A stretch of 64,000 nucleotides of DNA from Dillenia suffruticosa (taxonomy: Eukaryota > Streptophyta > Magnoliopsida > Dilleniales > Dilleniaceae): contig JAVTVX010000026.1 of assembly GCA_033439265.1 (NCBI GenBank), forward strand, positions 5,519,001 to 5,583,000. The letters run 5' to 3'. The notes below the pieces were generated by a model. It was given only the letters and a program-made list of their open reading frames with translations, did no database searches and was not told where the DNA came from. The translations under genes and the position numbers were made by a program. Positions 20,026 to 32,444 of the stretch are shown in pieces. Position 1 is the first letter of the stretch; each line of letters starts with the position of its first letter.

Positions 20026-21326
20026 ATTTCATATTTTAACACTTGCATTTTATTTTTTTAGGGCTTTTCTCTCCACCTTGAAGCCTCAATAATGGACCGA
20101 AGTGCTTGATAATTATGGCGTGTCCACCTCATAGCTCTTTTCTCTAGTTCGTTGAAATTGTTCCTCCATTCTCCACTCTACTCTAAGGGAGTATTGTTCT
20201 CACCTTTCTCTTTTACTTGTTTGTTTTTTTTTCTTTTATTTTGTTTGATTTATTTATACATTTTTTTTATCTCTCTTAACTTGAGCATACATTGAGAACA
20301 ATGTATGATTTAGGTGTGGGGGGATGTTAGGTATTTTTCTCTTTGTTTTGGTTTTTGACACTATATTTGTTTTTTTTTTATTACATTAGTTTAAATTTTG
20401 TTTCTTCAAAAATGAAAAAAAAATTCCGAGCTTTCTTTGTTGATGTATGCTATTTGGTTGGCTAGAGATATATGAAAAATGGCTTGTATCAATGGCTTTT
20501 GAACTTGAAATGGTTTCTTATGTCTTTGATAGTTTTCTTTGAATGATGAGTATGTAAAGATTTGACATAAACCCTACTTAAAAAGTGAGGTTTTGAGCCA
20601 TAAACGAGCAAATTCATTTTTTGTGCTCGAGATTATTTTTTCTTGATGAGTGCTTATCACACTTGGATTGCACATTGTAGAACTTGCATTGTTATGCATT
20701 TTGAGACTACATATAGGATTTTATGCATTGAAATGATAAAGACATTTAGGTTTTACCCCATTTTGGATTTCGTGAAAATCCCTACCTTGATTTATAATCC
20801 CCTTAGTGAACCAAATTGAGCCTGAGGCCCTTTCTTTATTCAAAACCCTTCAATACAACACTATAGCCCTATTTTGGCTGAAATTTCAACCCTTGTACCA
20901 GGGATATATGCAGTTAATTGCATGATATTAGTTATATGATTGCCTCATGAGATATATATTGATTATAGTTTTGATGATGATATTTGTTACATATGAAAAA
21001 AAAAAGGGAAGAAAAAAGTTTGACTTTGTTCATCTTTGAGCTGAAATTTTCTTCAAAAAAAAAAAAGAAGAAAGATGTATTCTTGATAAATTCATTTCAA
21101 TCATGGATCGTAGAGAAAAAGGTTGACATATTTATGTGATTTGGAATGTTAGCTATGTTGAGCACACGTGGGTGACAAGATCATGAATTTTTGGTGTGCT
21201 ACCTATGTGGGGCAAAGGTGTTATCGTAGAAAGAATTGTGTAGTTAATTACATATTATTTTTGGTACATTTTAACCCTTGATATTCCCTTTTATCTTACC
21301 CCTAACCCTAGCCACATTACAACCAA
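20022..21326 (+). other. Non-coding 3' region of Athila-E
   Basis: AT-rich sequence with no convincing gene. It includes a second GGTGTGGGGGG tract (about 20313-20323) after ACAATGTATGATTT, as is usual between pol and the 3' LTR of Athila-like elements. Two runs of A occur near 20996 and 21055. No env-like frame is visible. Confidence 0.65.
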
Positions 21327-21713
21327 ATGAAAGACGTTTAAATTGATGCATGAAATTCTAATTTTTAAGTGGTGGATATTTGATATATTTGCAAGCATAT
21401 GGTAATGACATTCCATATTATTGATTTGAGAGACATATATATTCTTAACCCGTTCGAGTGCATAAGAGTGATCCCATGAAGAGGATTGTCGAATCTTGCA
21501 GTTTGGATTTCATAAGGAGCTGTTAAGACATGTAGTGGTTGTTTTAGTGCGGATCGCTGTAAAATACTTGTTGTTTCGATTGTATTTTTGGTTTGACTCT
21601 TATAGTAATTGTTGACTTGGACGCTTGGAAGAAAAAAAAATAGGTTTGATAGTTTTAATTTTATTTTAGTTAGAGATACTCGAGGACAAGCATCATATAG
21701 GTACGGGGGAATT

Positions 21714-23277
21714 TTTAGGGCTTAAATAAGTGTAATATTTGCGATTAATTTTATATTATTTTTGAATAAATATTACACTACTATTTATGTTTTGTGACAT
21801 TTGATTTACAATGAGACTTACTATGGAAAATGAAGAAAAATGAACTAAATTGGAGCAATTTTGTAAAGTATGGAAAATTGGATAGCAATGCTCTTTCATT
21901 AGCACGTTGGCACGTGGATTTCAAGAGACAAGTAAGAGGTTTTGATGATTTACTGTAGTAAAATTTCCTTTCCCAATTGCATATTCAAGAGAAAGTTCCA
22001 CTGGAATTGGAGATATTGAAGATTTTTATTCCATTCCTAATATTTAGGAAATGGAATTTTTGAAAATATAAATTTCAAATTTTTGGGAACTTTTCTTTTA
22101 TTTTAAATTTCTAGAATATTATCTTTTAGGGAATTTTATTCATTCTTAAAAACCAATTTGAATAAGGAAGGAATTTTAGGGTTTACTACTCATATATATA
22201 TAGGAGTGTTTCACACTTGGTGGCACTTCTTTTGGGTGTGCAGCCCCAAAAGGGCTGCAGCCGGCAGCTTCAAGGAGTTTTCTTCCTTGCTTTTGGAATC
22301 AAAAAGGGAGACACTCAGGGAGATACTCAAGGAGGCAGCCCAAGGAGGGGCAGCAGCCCCCACGTCCACAGCAGCCAGCAGCCCTAGGATTTCATTTTCC
22401 TTTTTCCAACAGCACATTTATTTAATTGAGGCAATGTTTCATTTATTTTGTGAGATCTCTTTTCCTATGTTTTCATTTTAATTTCTTTTCTAATCAAAGG
22501 ATTATTGAAATCTTGATAAATGATAATTGTGATATCTAAATGATCTTATTTGCTTGATATTTGTGGGTATTTATTTAATCTCTATACTTAGTATTTATGA
22601 TTGTTTTGGAATTGTTAAATAGAGCGCTATGTTTAATAACCCTAGAATAATCTATAACCATTTAAAAATAGTAAGGTTTGTGTGTTTTTAATGAAGTGGT
22701 AATAGACATAATTTTATGGCTTCGCAAGCAGTCGGATTTATATCAAGAGATTAGATAAACTAATTTAAATAAATCCATATTGGAATTTACTGATTAAAAT
22801 TAGGTCTCTCTAGATCGTAATGCTGTCGGAACATTAAATCCAACGAGAGTCTCTTGGGTTGTTTTTTGATTAGGGAAGTAATTAACGATGGTATCTTGGT
22901 TACTGAAGAAGTAAGGAGAGATTGGTCATTTCGTGGTACTTAGCGGCTATAACCAATTTATTCGCATAATACTCAAGCAATTTTTGTATCGGTGATCAAT
23001 CAAACATATCAAGGTGGAAATAACACCTTTGGCTAGGTTTTACCTTACTCGACATCCTTTCCTTTAATTGGTATTATCTCATCATTTTATTTTAGTTAAT
23101 TTTTATTGATTTGTTTGTTTAGTTATTTTAGATTATTTTATCAAAACCCCCCATATTTTATTTTCATTTTTATTAAAAGAAATAAATCTGCCGTTATTTG
23201 TGGATATGACTCTACTCGCGCTATATTCGTATCGTTTGGAGTAAGTATTTTATATTTGATTATTTGACGACGCACCA
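21714..23277 (+). repeat. Athila-E LTR, right copy
   Basis: A 1,564-bp LTR, nearly the length of the left copy and clearly diverged from it by many point changes and small indels. The starting TGATAGG is altered to TTTAGGG, and the preceding purine tract reads GTACGGGGGAATT. It ends GACGCACCA against Copia-F gag sequence. Confidence 0.78.
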
Positions 23278-26200
23278 ATGGGACATAATGTTTTCTCTTT
23301 ATGGCCAATAATCTAACCTTGGCAGAATTTTCGAGCTCAAACGACAAATTTCAAACATAAAAAAGGAAGGGAAATCACTTCCTCAATACTTTGGGGAATA
23401 TACGGATACTTGGAATGAGCTCTCCACTCTCCGTCCGGATTCCATAGATCTCAAAGTCCTCCAAAAGAGGAAAGAAGAAGATAAAATTTTTGATCTTCTC
23501 ATGGGTCTAGATGATTCCTACTCTCTTCAGACAAGAAATTCTCCGAATGAAGGAATTTCCTTCATTTGGAGAAGTGTAAAATTTGATCCAACTAACGGAA
23601 GTTAGTATGCGTTTGGAAGAAAATTCCAAACTTAGACTTGAAGCTCAAGGTCACATGGCTACCATTGAAGAGCACATGGCTGCCAAAGCACATCAAGTTC
23701 CAAAGAAAATTGATGTATGCACCCATTGTAAGAAAAGAGGACATACGAAGGAGAAGTGTTTAACCTTCATCCTCATTTAAAGCCCAAGACCTTCAAACCA
23801 TGGGTGCAACTTTCTGAGTAGCATAATGCACTTCACGCCAAGCTTCAAGGACCTACCATGGCTGATTTTGGTGCTCTTCAAAGCCAACTCAATGACATCT
23901 CCAAGAAGTTTCAACAACTTGCTCCCTCCAATGGTAAAAATCAAAGCCCTTTATCCTCTTTCAATTTCGAAGATTTTCTCATTGATTTGGGAACGGACCA
24001 TCATATGGTAAGGGATAAAAGAAAAATCAAGCGTTTTAAAAAACTCCCTAACCATAAGATAGTCCGTGTTGCCAATGGGTAAGATTTGAAAGTTGAGCAA
24101 ATTAGGGAAATTGAACTTTTTGGGAAAACATCAAATGCTTTATTTGTTCCCCAACTCACTTCAAATCTTTTGTCCATTAGCAAAGTCACTAAGAATCAAG
24201 GGTGTAGAGTTGTTTTTGACCTGAACACTGTTACTTTTCAGGACCTCAAGTCGAATCAATTGATTGACAAGGGTTCTAGAAGAGGGGATCTATATTTTTT
24301 GGATCAAAAGCATCATGCACTCGTAGCTCATGTCAAAGAAGATGCATCTTTTTGGCATAACCATTTTGGGCATCCTAGTAGTCAAAGAAGTAGCTCATTG
24401 TAAAGCTTGTATTCTGGGAAAAGAAACCCGATCAATGTATCCCAATTCAAAAACAATTTATAAAAATGCTTTTGATTTAGTTCATTAGGATTTGTGGACT
24501 TCACCCATCAAATCTCATTTAGGTTACAAGTATTTCATTACTTTTGTAGACCAAAAAACTAGATACACTTGGGTCTACCTCTTGAATACCAAAGATCAAG
24601 CTTTTGAAACCTTTAAAAGCTATCAGAGATATGTGACCAAACTTTACAATGCTAACATTAAAATTCTAAAGACGGACCATGGTGGGGAATTCACTAGTTT
24701 GAAATTTGAAAACTACCTTAGAGAGAATGGCATTGTACATCAAATGTCTTGTGTGTATACACTTCAACAAAATAGGGTGGCCGAAAGGAAAAATAGGCAC
24801 ATATTAGAAATAACTAGAGCTATGATGTTTCATGCAAATATGCCTAAAAAATTTTGGTGTGATGGAATAAAAACCGCTATCCACCTAATAAACCTTATCC
24901 CATCTCAAGTCCTAGATGGCAAGTCACTCTTAGAAGTCCTACTAGATAGAAAACCTAAGATATCTCATCTTAGAATATTCGGTTGTGTATGTTACATTCA
25001 TATTCCAGTACACATGAGGGATAAGTTAGACTACAAGGGTAGAAAGTGCATATTTTTGGGGTATGCTTCCTTCGAAAAGGGGTATAAATGTTATGACACT
25101 AAGACTAACCGAACATACACATCTAAGGATGTGATATTTGTGGAGAATGAGTCATTTTTTGTAGATAATAAAGAACATCAATCATCAAAAGGAGAGAGCA
25201 CTCCAAGCATGTGGAATTTCTTACTTCTCCCAAATCAATCATCTCCACCAATTGCAGAAGGAACCTCCCAAGAGACTAATGAGCAATCTCAAAATAATGA
25301 AGAAGGATCAAACTCTATAGAAGAGGAGGCAAGCCACACTTCAGGGGGAGATCAAGAAACCGAAGAGGAAGAATCCGAGCATGTAGAGGGAGATTTGGAT
25401 GCACCACCTCCTCACCTTAGGCGATCCACGAGGCTTAGGGTTCCCCGTTCGGAATGGATTAACCGTAGAGTTTACTATAACTCCAAGGTAACATCACATC
25501 CGATTTCTGATTATTATACCATCTCACATGTTTCTTTGAGCCACCAAAATTTTTTGAGTAGCATAGATAAAGAACAGGAGCCTAGGACATATGATGAAGC
25601 ATCCAAGGACCCAAGGTGGAGAAAGACAATGAAGGAAGAGCTAGATGCATTGACTAAGAACGGTACATGGGAAGTCACCTCTCTTCCAAAGGGCAAGCGG
25701 GCCGTCGGATGCAAATGGGTATACAAAATCAAATATAAAAGTGATGGATCAATTGAAAGGTTTAAGGTATGACTTGTGGCTAAAGGATTCACTCAAGCAC
25801 ATGGGATAGATTACAAAGAGATATACGCACCCGTTGCCAAAATGAACACCATTAGAGTCTTGATGTCACTTGCGGTGAATCATGGATGGAGTATGTTCCA
25901 AATGGATGTGGCAAATGCGTTTCTCCAAGGAGACTTAGAAGAAGAAGTGTTCATGCAACTCCCTCAAGGGCTTCAATATCAAGAAGGAAACGTATGCAAA
26001 CTACATAAGACTATCTATGGCTTGAAACAATCTCCAAGGGCATGGTATGCAAAATTAAGCCATGCTTTTCTTAGTAGTAGATTTACTAAATGTCATAGTG
26101 ACTCATATGTTTTTATTAGAAAAAACAATGATAAAATAGTAATAGCCTTAATTTATGTAGATGATATCATCATTACTGGAAATGACATGCATTTAATAGA

Positions 26201-27135
26201 CATAGTTAGAAATTTCTTGAGATCAAGGTTTAAAATTAAAGATTTAGGGAGACTAAAATATTTCTTAGAAATTGAATTAGCCTATTGTAGTAATTGGCTA
26301 ATTCTATTCCAAGGAAATATACTCTTGATCTTTTACAGGAAACAGGGAAGCTTGGAGCAAAACTATCTTGTAGTCCTGTAGCCACCACCGGATCACTAGT
26401 AGATGATGAGGGGACTTTTGAGGTTGTAGAGAGATATCAAAGACTTGTAGGGCGGCTCATCTTCCTCACCATCACTAGGCCAGACATAGCTTTTGCAGTG
26501 AGTTTAGTTAGCCAACACATGCATGCTCCGAAGAAGGGACATTGGAGAGCGGCCGAGCGCATTCTTCACTATCTCAAGGGATCTCCCGGATTAGGCATTT
26601 GGATGAAGAACAATAGGAGCTCACAAATTGAAGGCTTCTGTGATGCAGATTAGGCAAGCGATTCGAAGGATGGAAGATCTACCACTGGATTTTGCATGTT
26701 CGTGGGAGGCAACCTCGTGGCTTGGAAAAGCAAAAAGCAACACGTAGTCTCAAGATCTAGTACGGAAGCTGAATATAGAGCAACGGCAGCGGCGACTAGC
26801 TAGATTGTGTGGTTGAAGGCCCTAGTAGAGGAATTAGGGTTCAAAGTCATAACTCCAATCAACCTACATTGTGACACTCAATCGGCTATCCATATTGCTT
26901 CCAACCTAGTGTTCCATGAGAGGACAAAGCATATAGAGGTTGATTGTCACTTCATTCGACAAAATGTAGAAGAAAAACTCATCACCACTCCTCACATCAA
27001 AGGAAAGGAACAACTAGCGGACATCTTCACTAAAGGAGGAACCACAACTCATCTCCAAGAAATCATGAGCAAGTTGGGCACTATTGATATCTACACACCT
27101 AACTTGAGGGAGAGTGTTGAAAAGAAGGGAAGCCC
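23278..27135 (+). pseudogene. Copia-F gag-pol, 5' truncated and heavily mutated
   Basis: This is copia polyprotein sequence that starts abruptly within gag (at the WDTMFSLYG block of relatives) at the edge of the Athila-E LTR. Visible parts are the knuckle CTHCKKRGHTKEKC (about 23717-23758), a protease remnant where IDSG reads IDLG, integrase pieces with RTDHGG changed to KTDHGG, RT with YVDDIIITG (about 26155-26180), and RNase H with CDAD followed by TAG in place of Trp. At least eight frameshifts or stops break the frame. The closest relative here is Copia-G. The 3' end is preserved, including a degraded polypurine tract. Confidence 0.88.
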
Positions 27136-27645
27136 AACTCATCTCCATCAACCAAATATATGAATATAGAAGCTTAGATGAGAAAGAAGAAGGAAAAAAG
27201 GTCCAAAGTGATGAAGAGTAAATCTGGATAGATTGCTATCCAGAAACAACACATAGGCTTTGGCCCAATCCGGCCAAAGCCCAACCCAATAAAGCAAGGG
27301 CTTGCAGCCCACCTTCAGCCCACTTGAAGGATACTTCAAAACCATCAAAACAAGCCCTTGAATTTGGCCCATAATCTGTCCAGAAATGTTCCTAGAACCA
27401 AGCCCATTTCAAGCCAAGTCCAAGAGCACTTCCAAGCTGCTTTAGGTCCGGCCCTAAGGGGATTTTTAGTCCAACATCTTAGGCATATTTTAGCCCATAA
27501 AGGGGCTTGAGAAGAGGCCCCAACGGCTAGTCAAAAGAGCTAGCCATTGGACTGCACACAGTTCAATGTTATTTGCTTTCATTATCAATAAATTTCAGAA
27601 TTTCATTTCAAAATTCTCTTGTGTTCTTACTTTGATCTTTCAATA
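27115..27645 (+). repeat. 3' LTR of Copia-F (also first LTR of a collapsed unit)
   Basis: A 531-bp LTR from TGTTGAAAAGAAGG to TTCAATA, with the terminal CA mutated. One MSA-type box lies at 27529-27539. The TATA segment found in the neighbouring LTR remnant is missing, the sequence jumping from GACTGCACACAG to TTCAATG. A primer site and gag start follow it, so it acts as a 5' LTR to the right. Confidence 0.82.
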
Positions 27646-27811
27646 TAGTATCAGAGCAATCTATCCCATCCTCTTCTAGGTTGGGTAACCCTCCTCCTTC
27701 CATAAACATTTCCCAAATGCAAATTTTATCCTCCATACAATTGAAAGGGGGCAATTACTACCAATGGGCAAATGTGATGAAGAGGGCACTCAATCTGAAC
27801 AATCTCAATCT
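27645..27811 (+). pseudogene. Primer site and gag start after the F LTR
   Basis: The primer site TAGTATCAGAGC (27646-27657) and start codon ATA (27645-27647) carry G-to-A changes. About 55 codons of gag follow, similar to Copia-B and G, and end near 27811 where LTR sequence resumes. This leaves only about 166 bp of internal sequence between two LTR blocks. Confidence 0.78.
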
Positions 27812-28155
27812 TGAAACTGTCCAACAAATGGGCCTTTTTAGGCCCACAAAGGGAGGCCCAATCGGGCCCCAACGGCTAGACAAATCTAGCCGTTGGAGAT
27901 TGTCCAACGGCTAGTAATTCTAGCCGTTGGAGACAGCCTCCAACGGCTAGTAGAGAGAGGTCTTAACTCCTCTCTTGTTCTCTCATTTGCTCTCTAAATT
28001 TTCTCTATCTTCTTCTTCTATAAATAGGCTTCTATGTATTCAAGTAAAGGTATGAACAAAAGTTCAAAATTATGAATGTTATTTGCTTTCATTATCAATA
28101 AATTTCAGAATTTCATTTCAAAGTTCTCTTGTGTTCTTACTTTGATCTTTCAACA
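27812..28155 (+). repeat. LTR remnant (B/F type) with five MSA boxes
   Basis: The 3' part of an LTR ending TTCAACA. It has a TATA box near 28018-28026 and five exact MSA-consensus boxes: 27868-27878, 27903-27913 and 27939-27949 on plus, 27887-27897 and 27921-27931 on minus. It abuts the RNase H of Copia-G, so this unit probably inserted into G. Confidence 0.8.
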
Positions 28156-31100
28156 ATTCCTCTACTAAAGCCTTCAATCATACAATCTCACTGGCCGCTA
28201 ACGCCATTGCCCTATACTCAGCCTCTGCACTCGATCTTGACACCACATGCTGTTTTTTGCTCTTCCATACTACCAAGTTGCCTCCTACGAACATGCAGTA
28301 CTCGGTGGTAGATCTTTTATCCTTTGAATCGCTAGCCCAATCTGCATCGCAAAAGCCTTCAATTTGGGAGCTTCCATTGTTCTTCATCCAAATACCTAGT
28401 CCGGGTGATTTCTTGATGTAGTGAAGGAAGCGCTCAACTGCTCTCCAATGACCCATCTTTGGAGAATGCATATGTTGACTAATTTGGCTCACGGCAAAGG
28501 CTATGTCTGGCCTAGTGATGGTGAGGTAGATCAGTCGTACTATAAGTCTCTGATATCTCTCCATGTCCTCAAATGGCTCCTCATCATCTACTAGAGGTCC
28601 ATTGGTGACAATAGGGGTACAAGCTGGCTTTCCTCCTAGCTTTCCTGTTTCCTGCAAAAGATCAAGAGCATATTTCCTTTGGGATAGAATTAACCCATTA
28701 TTATAATAGACTAACTCAATTCCTAGGAAATACTTTAGTCTCCCTAAATCTTTAATTTCAAACCTAAAACTCAAGAAATTTCTAACTATATCTATTAAAT
28801 ACATGTCATTTCCTGTAATGATGATATCATTTACGTAAACTAAGGCTATCACTATTTTATCATTGTTTCTTCTAATGAAAACAGGTGAGTCGCTATGGCA
28901 TTTAACAAATCCACTACTAAGGTTTCCTCCTTGTTGTTGGAACCCTTGAGGAAGTTGCATGTACACTTCTTCTTCGAGATCTCCTTGAAGGAATGCGTTT
29001 GCTACGTCCATTTGAAACATGCTCCATCCATGGTTCACCGCAAGAGATATCAAGACCCTAATTGTGTTTATTTTGGCAACGGGTGCGTATGTCTCTTTGT
29101 AATCTATCCCATATGCTTGAGTCAATCATTTAGCTACAAGTCTTGCCTTAAACCTTTCAATTGATCCATCACTTTTATATTTGATTTTGTATACCCATTT
29201 GCTTCCGACGGCCCGCATGCCCTTTGGAAGAGAGGTGACTTCACATGTACCGTTCTTAGTCAATGCATCTAGCTCTTCCTTCATTGCCTTTCTCCACCTT
29301 GGGTCCTTGGATGCTTCATCATATGTCCTAGGCTTCTGTTCTTTATCTATACCACTCAAAAAATTTTGGTGGCTCAAAGAAACATGTGAGATGGTATAAT
29401 AATCAGAAATCGGATGTGATGTTACCTTCGAGTTATAGTAACTCTACGGTTAATCCATTCCGAACGGGGAACCCTAAGCCTCGTGGATCGCCTAAGGTGA
29501 GGAGGTGGTGCATCCAAATCTCCCTCTACATGCTCAAATTCTTCCTCTTCAGTTTCTTGATCTGCCCCTAAAGTGTGGGCTGCCTCCTCTTCTATGGAGT
29601 TTGATTCTTCTTCTTCATTATTTTGAAATTGCTCATTAATCTCTTGGGAGGTTCCTTCTGCAATTGATAGAGATGATTGATTCGGGAGAAGTAAGAAATT
29701 CCACGTTCTTGGAGTGCTCTCTTCTTTGGATGATTGATGTTCTTCATTATCTACAAAAAAAGGTTTCATTCTCCACAAATATCACATCCTTAGATGTGTA
29801 TGTTTGGTCAGTCTTAGGGTCATAACATCTATATCCCTTTTCAAAGGAAGCATACCCCAAAAATATGCACTTTCTACCCTTGTGATCTAACTTATCCCTC
29901 ATGTGTGCTGGAATATGAATGTAACATACACAACCGAATGTTCTAAGATGAGATATCTGAGGTTTTCTATCTAGTCGGACTTCTAATGGTGACTTGCCAT
30001 CTAGGACTTGAGATGGGATAAGGTTTATTAGGTGGACAGCGGTTTTTATTCCATCACACCAAAATTTCTTAGGTACATTTGCATGAAATATCATAGCTCT
30101 AGTTATTTCTAATATGTGCCTATTTTTCCTTTCGGCCACCCCATTTTGTTGAGGTGTGTACACACAAGACATTTGATGTACAATGCCATTCTCTCTAAGA
30201 TAGTTTTCAAATTTCAAACTAGTGAATTCCCCACCATGGTCCGTCCTTAGAATTTTAATATTAGCATTGTAAAGTTTGGTCACATATCTCTCATACCTTT
30301 TAAAGGCTTCAAAAGCTTGATCTTTGGTATTCAAAAGGTAGACCCAAGAGTACCTAGTTTTTTGGTCTACAAAAGTAATGAAATACTTGTAGCTTAAATG
30401 AGATTTGATGGGTGAAGTCCACAAATCCGAATGAACTAAATCAAAAGCATCTTTATAAATTGTTTTTGAATTGGGATACATTGATCGGGTTTCTTTTCCC
30501 AGAATACAAGCTTTACAATATCTATCTTCAATATTAATACTTGGGAATAGACGCTTTAAAGCTTGGTTACTAGGATGCCCAAAACGTTTATGCCAAAGAG
30601 ATGCATCTTCTTTGACATGAGCTATGAGTGCATGATACTTTTGATCCAAAAAGTATAGATCCCCTCTTCTAGAACCCTTGCCAATCAATTGATTCGACTT
30701 GAGGTCCTGAAAAGTAACAGTGTTCGGGTCAAAAACAACTCTACACCCTTGATCCTTAGTGACTTTGCTAATGGACAAAAGATTTGAAGTGAGTTGGAGA
30801 ACAAATAAAGCATTGATGTTTTTCCAAAAAGTTCAATTTCCCCAATTTGCTCAACTTTCAAATCTTGCCCATTGGCAACATGGACTATCTTATGGTTCGG
30901 GAGTTTTTAAAACGCTTGATTTTTCTTCTATCCCTTACCATATGATGGTCCATTCCCGAATCAATGAGAAAATCTTCGAAATTAAAAGAGGATAAAGTGC
31001 TTTGATTTTTACCATTGGAGGGAGCAAGTTGTTGAAACTTCTTGGAGATGTCATTGAGTTGACTTTGAAGAGCAGCAAAATCAGCCATGGTAGGTCCTTG

Positions 31101-31987
31101 AAGCTTGGCGTGAAGTGCATTATGCTGCTCGGAAAGTTGCTCCCTCGGTTTGAAGGTCTTGGGCTTTAAATGAGGATGAAGGTTCCAACACTTTTCCTTC
31201 GTATGTCCTCTTTTCTTGCAATGGGTGCATACATCAATTTTCTTTGGAACTTGATGTGCTTTGGCAGCCATGTGCTCTTCAACGGTAGCCATGTGACCTT
31301 GAGCTTCAAGTCTAAGTTTGGAATTTTCTTCCAAACGCATGCTAACTTCCGTTCATTGGATCACATTTTGCACTTCTCCAAATGAAGGAAATTCCTTCAT
31401 TCGGAGAATTTCTTGTCTAAAAAGAGAGTAGGAATCATCTAGACCCATGAGAAGACCAAAAATTTTATCTTCTTCTTTCCTCTTTTGGAGAACTTTGAGA
31501 TCTATGGAATCCGGGCGGAGAGTGGAGAGCTCATTCCAAGTATCCGTATATTCCCCAAAGTATTGAGGAAGTGATTTTCCTTCCTTTTTGATATTTGAAA
31601 TTTGTCGTTTGAGCTCAAAAATTCTGCCAATGTTAGATTCCTGGCCATAAAGAGAAAACATTGTGTCCCATATTAGTTTTGCATTGGGAGCACAAGTCAT
31701 CATGGCTTTGTGTGTTTTATCCATGGATTGAGTAGAACAAAAAACACATGATTGTCCCTCTTCTTCCATTCTCTGAAGGAAGAATCCACCTCTTCAAGTG
31801 GTTGATCAAGTATGTGACCCTCCAAGTTGTGAAGTTCCAACGCTCTTCTCATCAAGGCTGCCCATTGATAATAATTTCCTCCTCTTAATTGAATGGAGGA
31901 TATATTTTGAAATTGGGTAATGTTGATGGAAGGTGGAAGGTCACCCAACCTTGAAGAGGAAGGGATCGAAGTTTGCTCTGATACCAT
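28156..31987 (-). pseudogene. Copia-G gag-pol, 3' truncated, several breaks
   Basis: Minus-strand polyprotein starting at the ATG 31985-31987 on the LTR junction. Gag is frameshifted near 31740 and 31350. The knuckle CTHCKKRGHTKEKC and protease IDSGMDHH lie in 30885-31340. Integrase (29747-30778) keeps HSDLW, RTDHGGE and GVAERKNRH. RT (28178-29125) reads on but has an in-frame deletion near 28920 that removes about 29 codons including GLKQSPRAWY, and YVDD is changed to YVND. RNase H is cut within the segment after SSAEAEY at 28156; the 3' LTR is absent. The element is dead. Confidence 0.9.
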
Positions 31988-32444
31988 GTTGAAATAAAAA
32001 AATAGAGCACAAGAAATGAAGAATACTTCTGAATTTTATTGAAGAAGAATGAGAGCATACATGGATAGATTTGAGAGCATTTTTCTCATGGTTTTGGGAG
32101 ATACAATGAGGCTCTATTTATAGAGAAAAGGAAAAATAGCCGGTAGATAGTGATTCTAAAGTAATAATCCCGTTGGAGCTCAAATCCCAAGGAATTCCAA
32201 CAGCTAATTTTTTGACTGTTGAAATATATATTACCCAAACTACCCCTTGCTATTTGGGTTTGCTTCCTAGACTTTTCTCCAAACTTTTGGGCTTCCTTGG
32301 GCCTATTTTTTGAATGTATTTTGGGTTGGTTTAGGTTGCTCAAATGGGCCATGCTTGCTGGACAATGCAGGCTGATTTTTGGGCTTCTAAGTAGATGCAC
32401 TTGGTTGGTGATGAAGATGGGTTGAGTTATCCTTCTTTTCAACA
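31987..32444 (-). repeat. 5' LTR of Copia-G
   Basis: 458 bp, reading TGTTGAAAAGAAGG on the minus strand. It has the same family as the Copia-P LTR at the window end. A TATA box lies near 32116-32123 on the minus strand. Its palindromic box is the CCAACAG...CTGTTGG variant (about 32196-32221). It is inserted into the RT of Copia-H at the GLKQSPR block. Confidence 0.9.

Larger units (their letters stand above)
16840..23277 (+). mobile_element. Athila-E, rearranged pol-deleted Ty3/gypsy element
   Basis: The layout is a partial internal 3' end (16846-17229), LTR (17230-18794), internal region (18795-21713) and LTR (21714-23277). The 16846-18794 block repeats at 21327-23277. The PBS-like sequence complementary to tRNA-Asp, the gag knuckle, the GGGAGGCAACCCAA motif after pol and the GTGTGGGGG tracts are typical of the Athila/Tat side of plant Ty3/gypsy. 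Only scraps of gag and integrase survive, so it is non-autonomous. No 5-bp duplication can be matched between the left (B) and right (F) flanks. Confidence 0.85.

Noticed and set aside
22158..22481. 107-codon frame inside the right Athila-E LTR, similar to 17591-17905
   Set aside because: The reading frame is disrupted relative to the other LTR copy and the region is the non-coding LTR.
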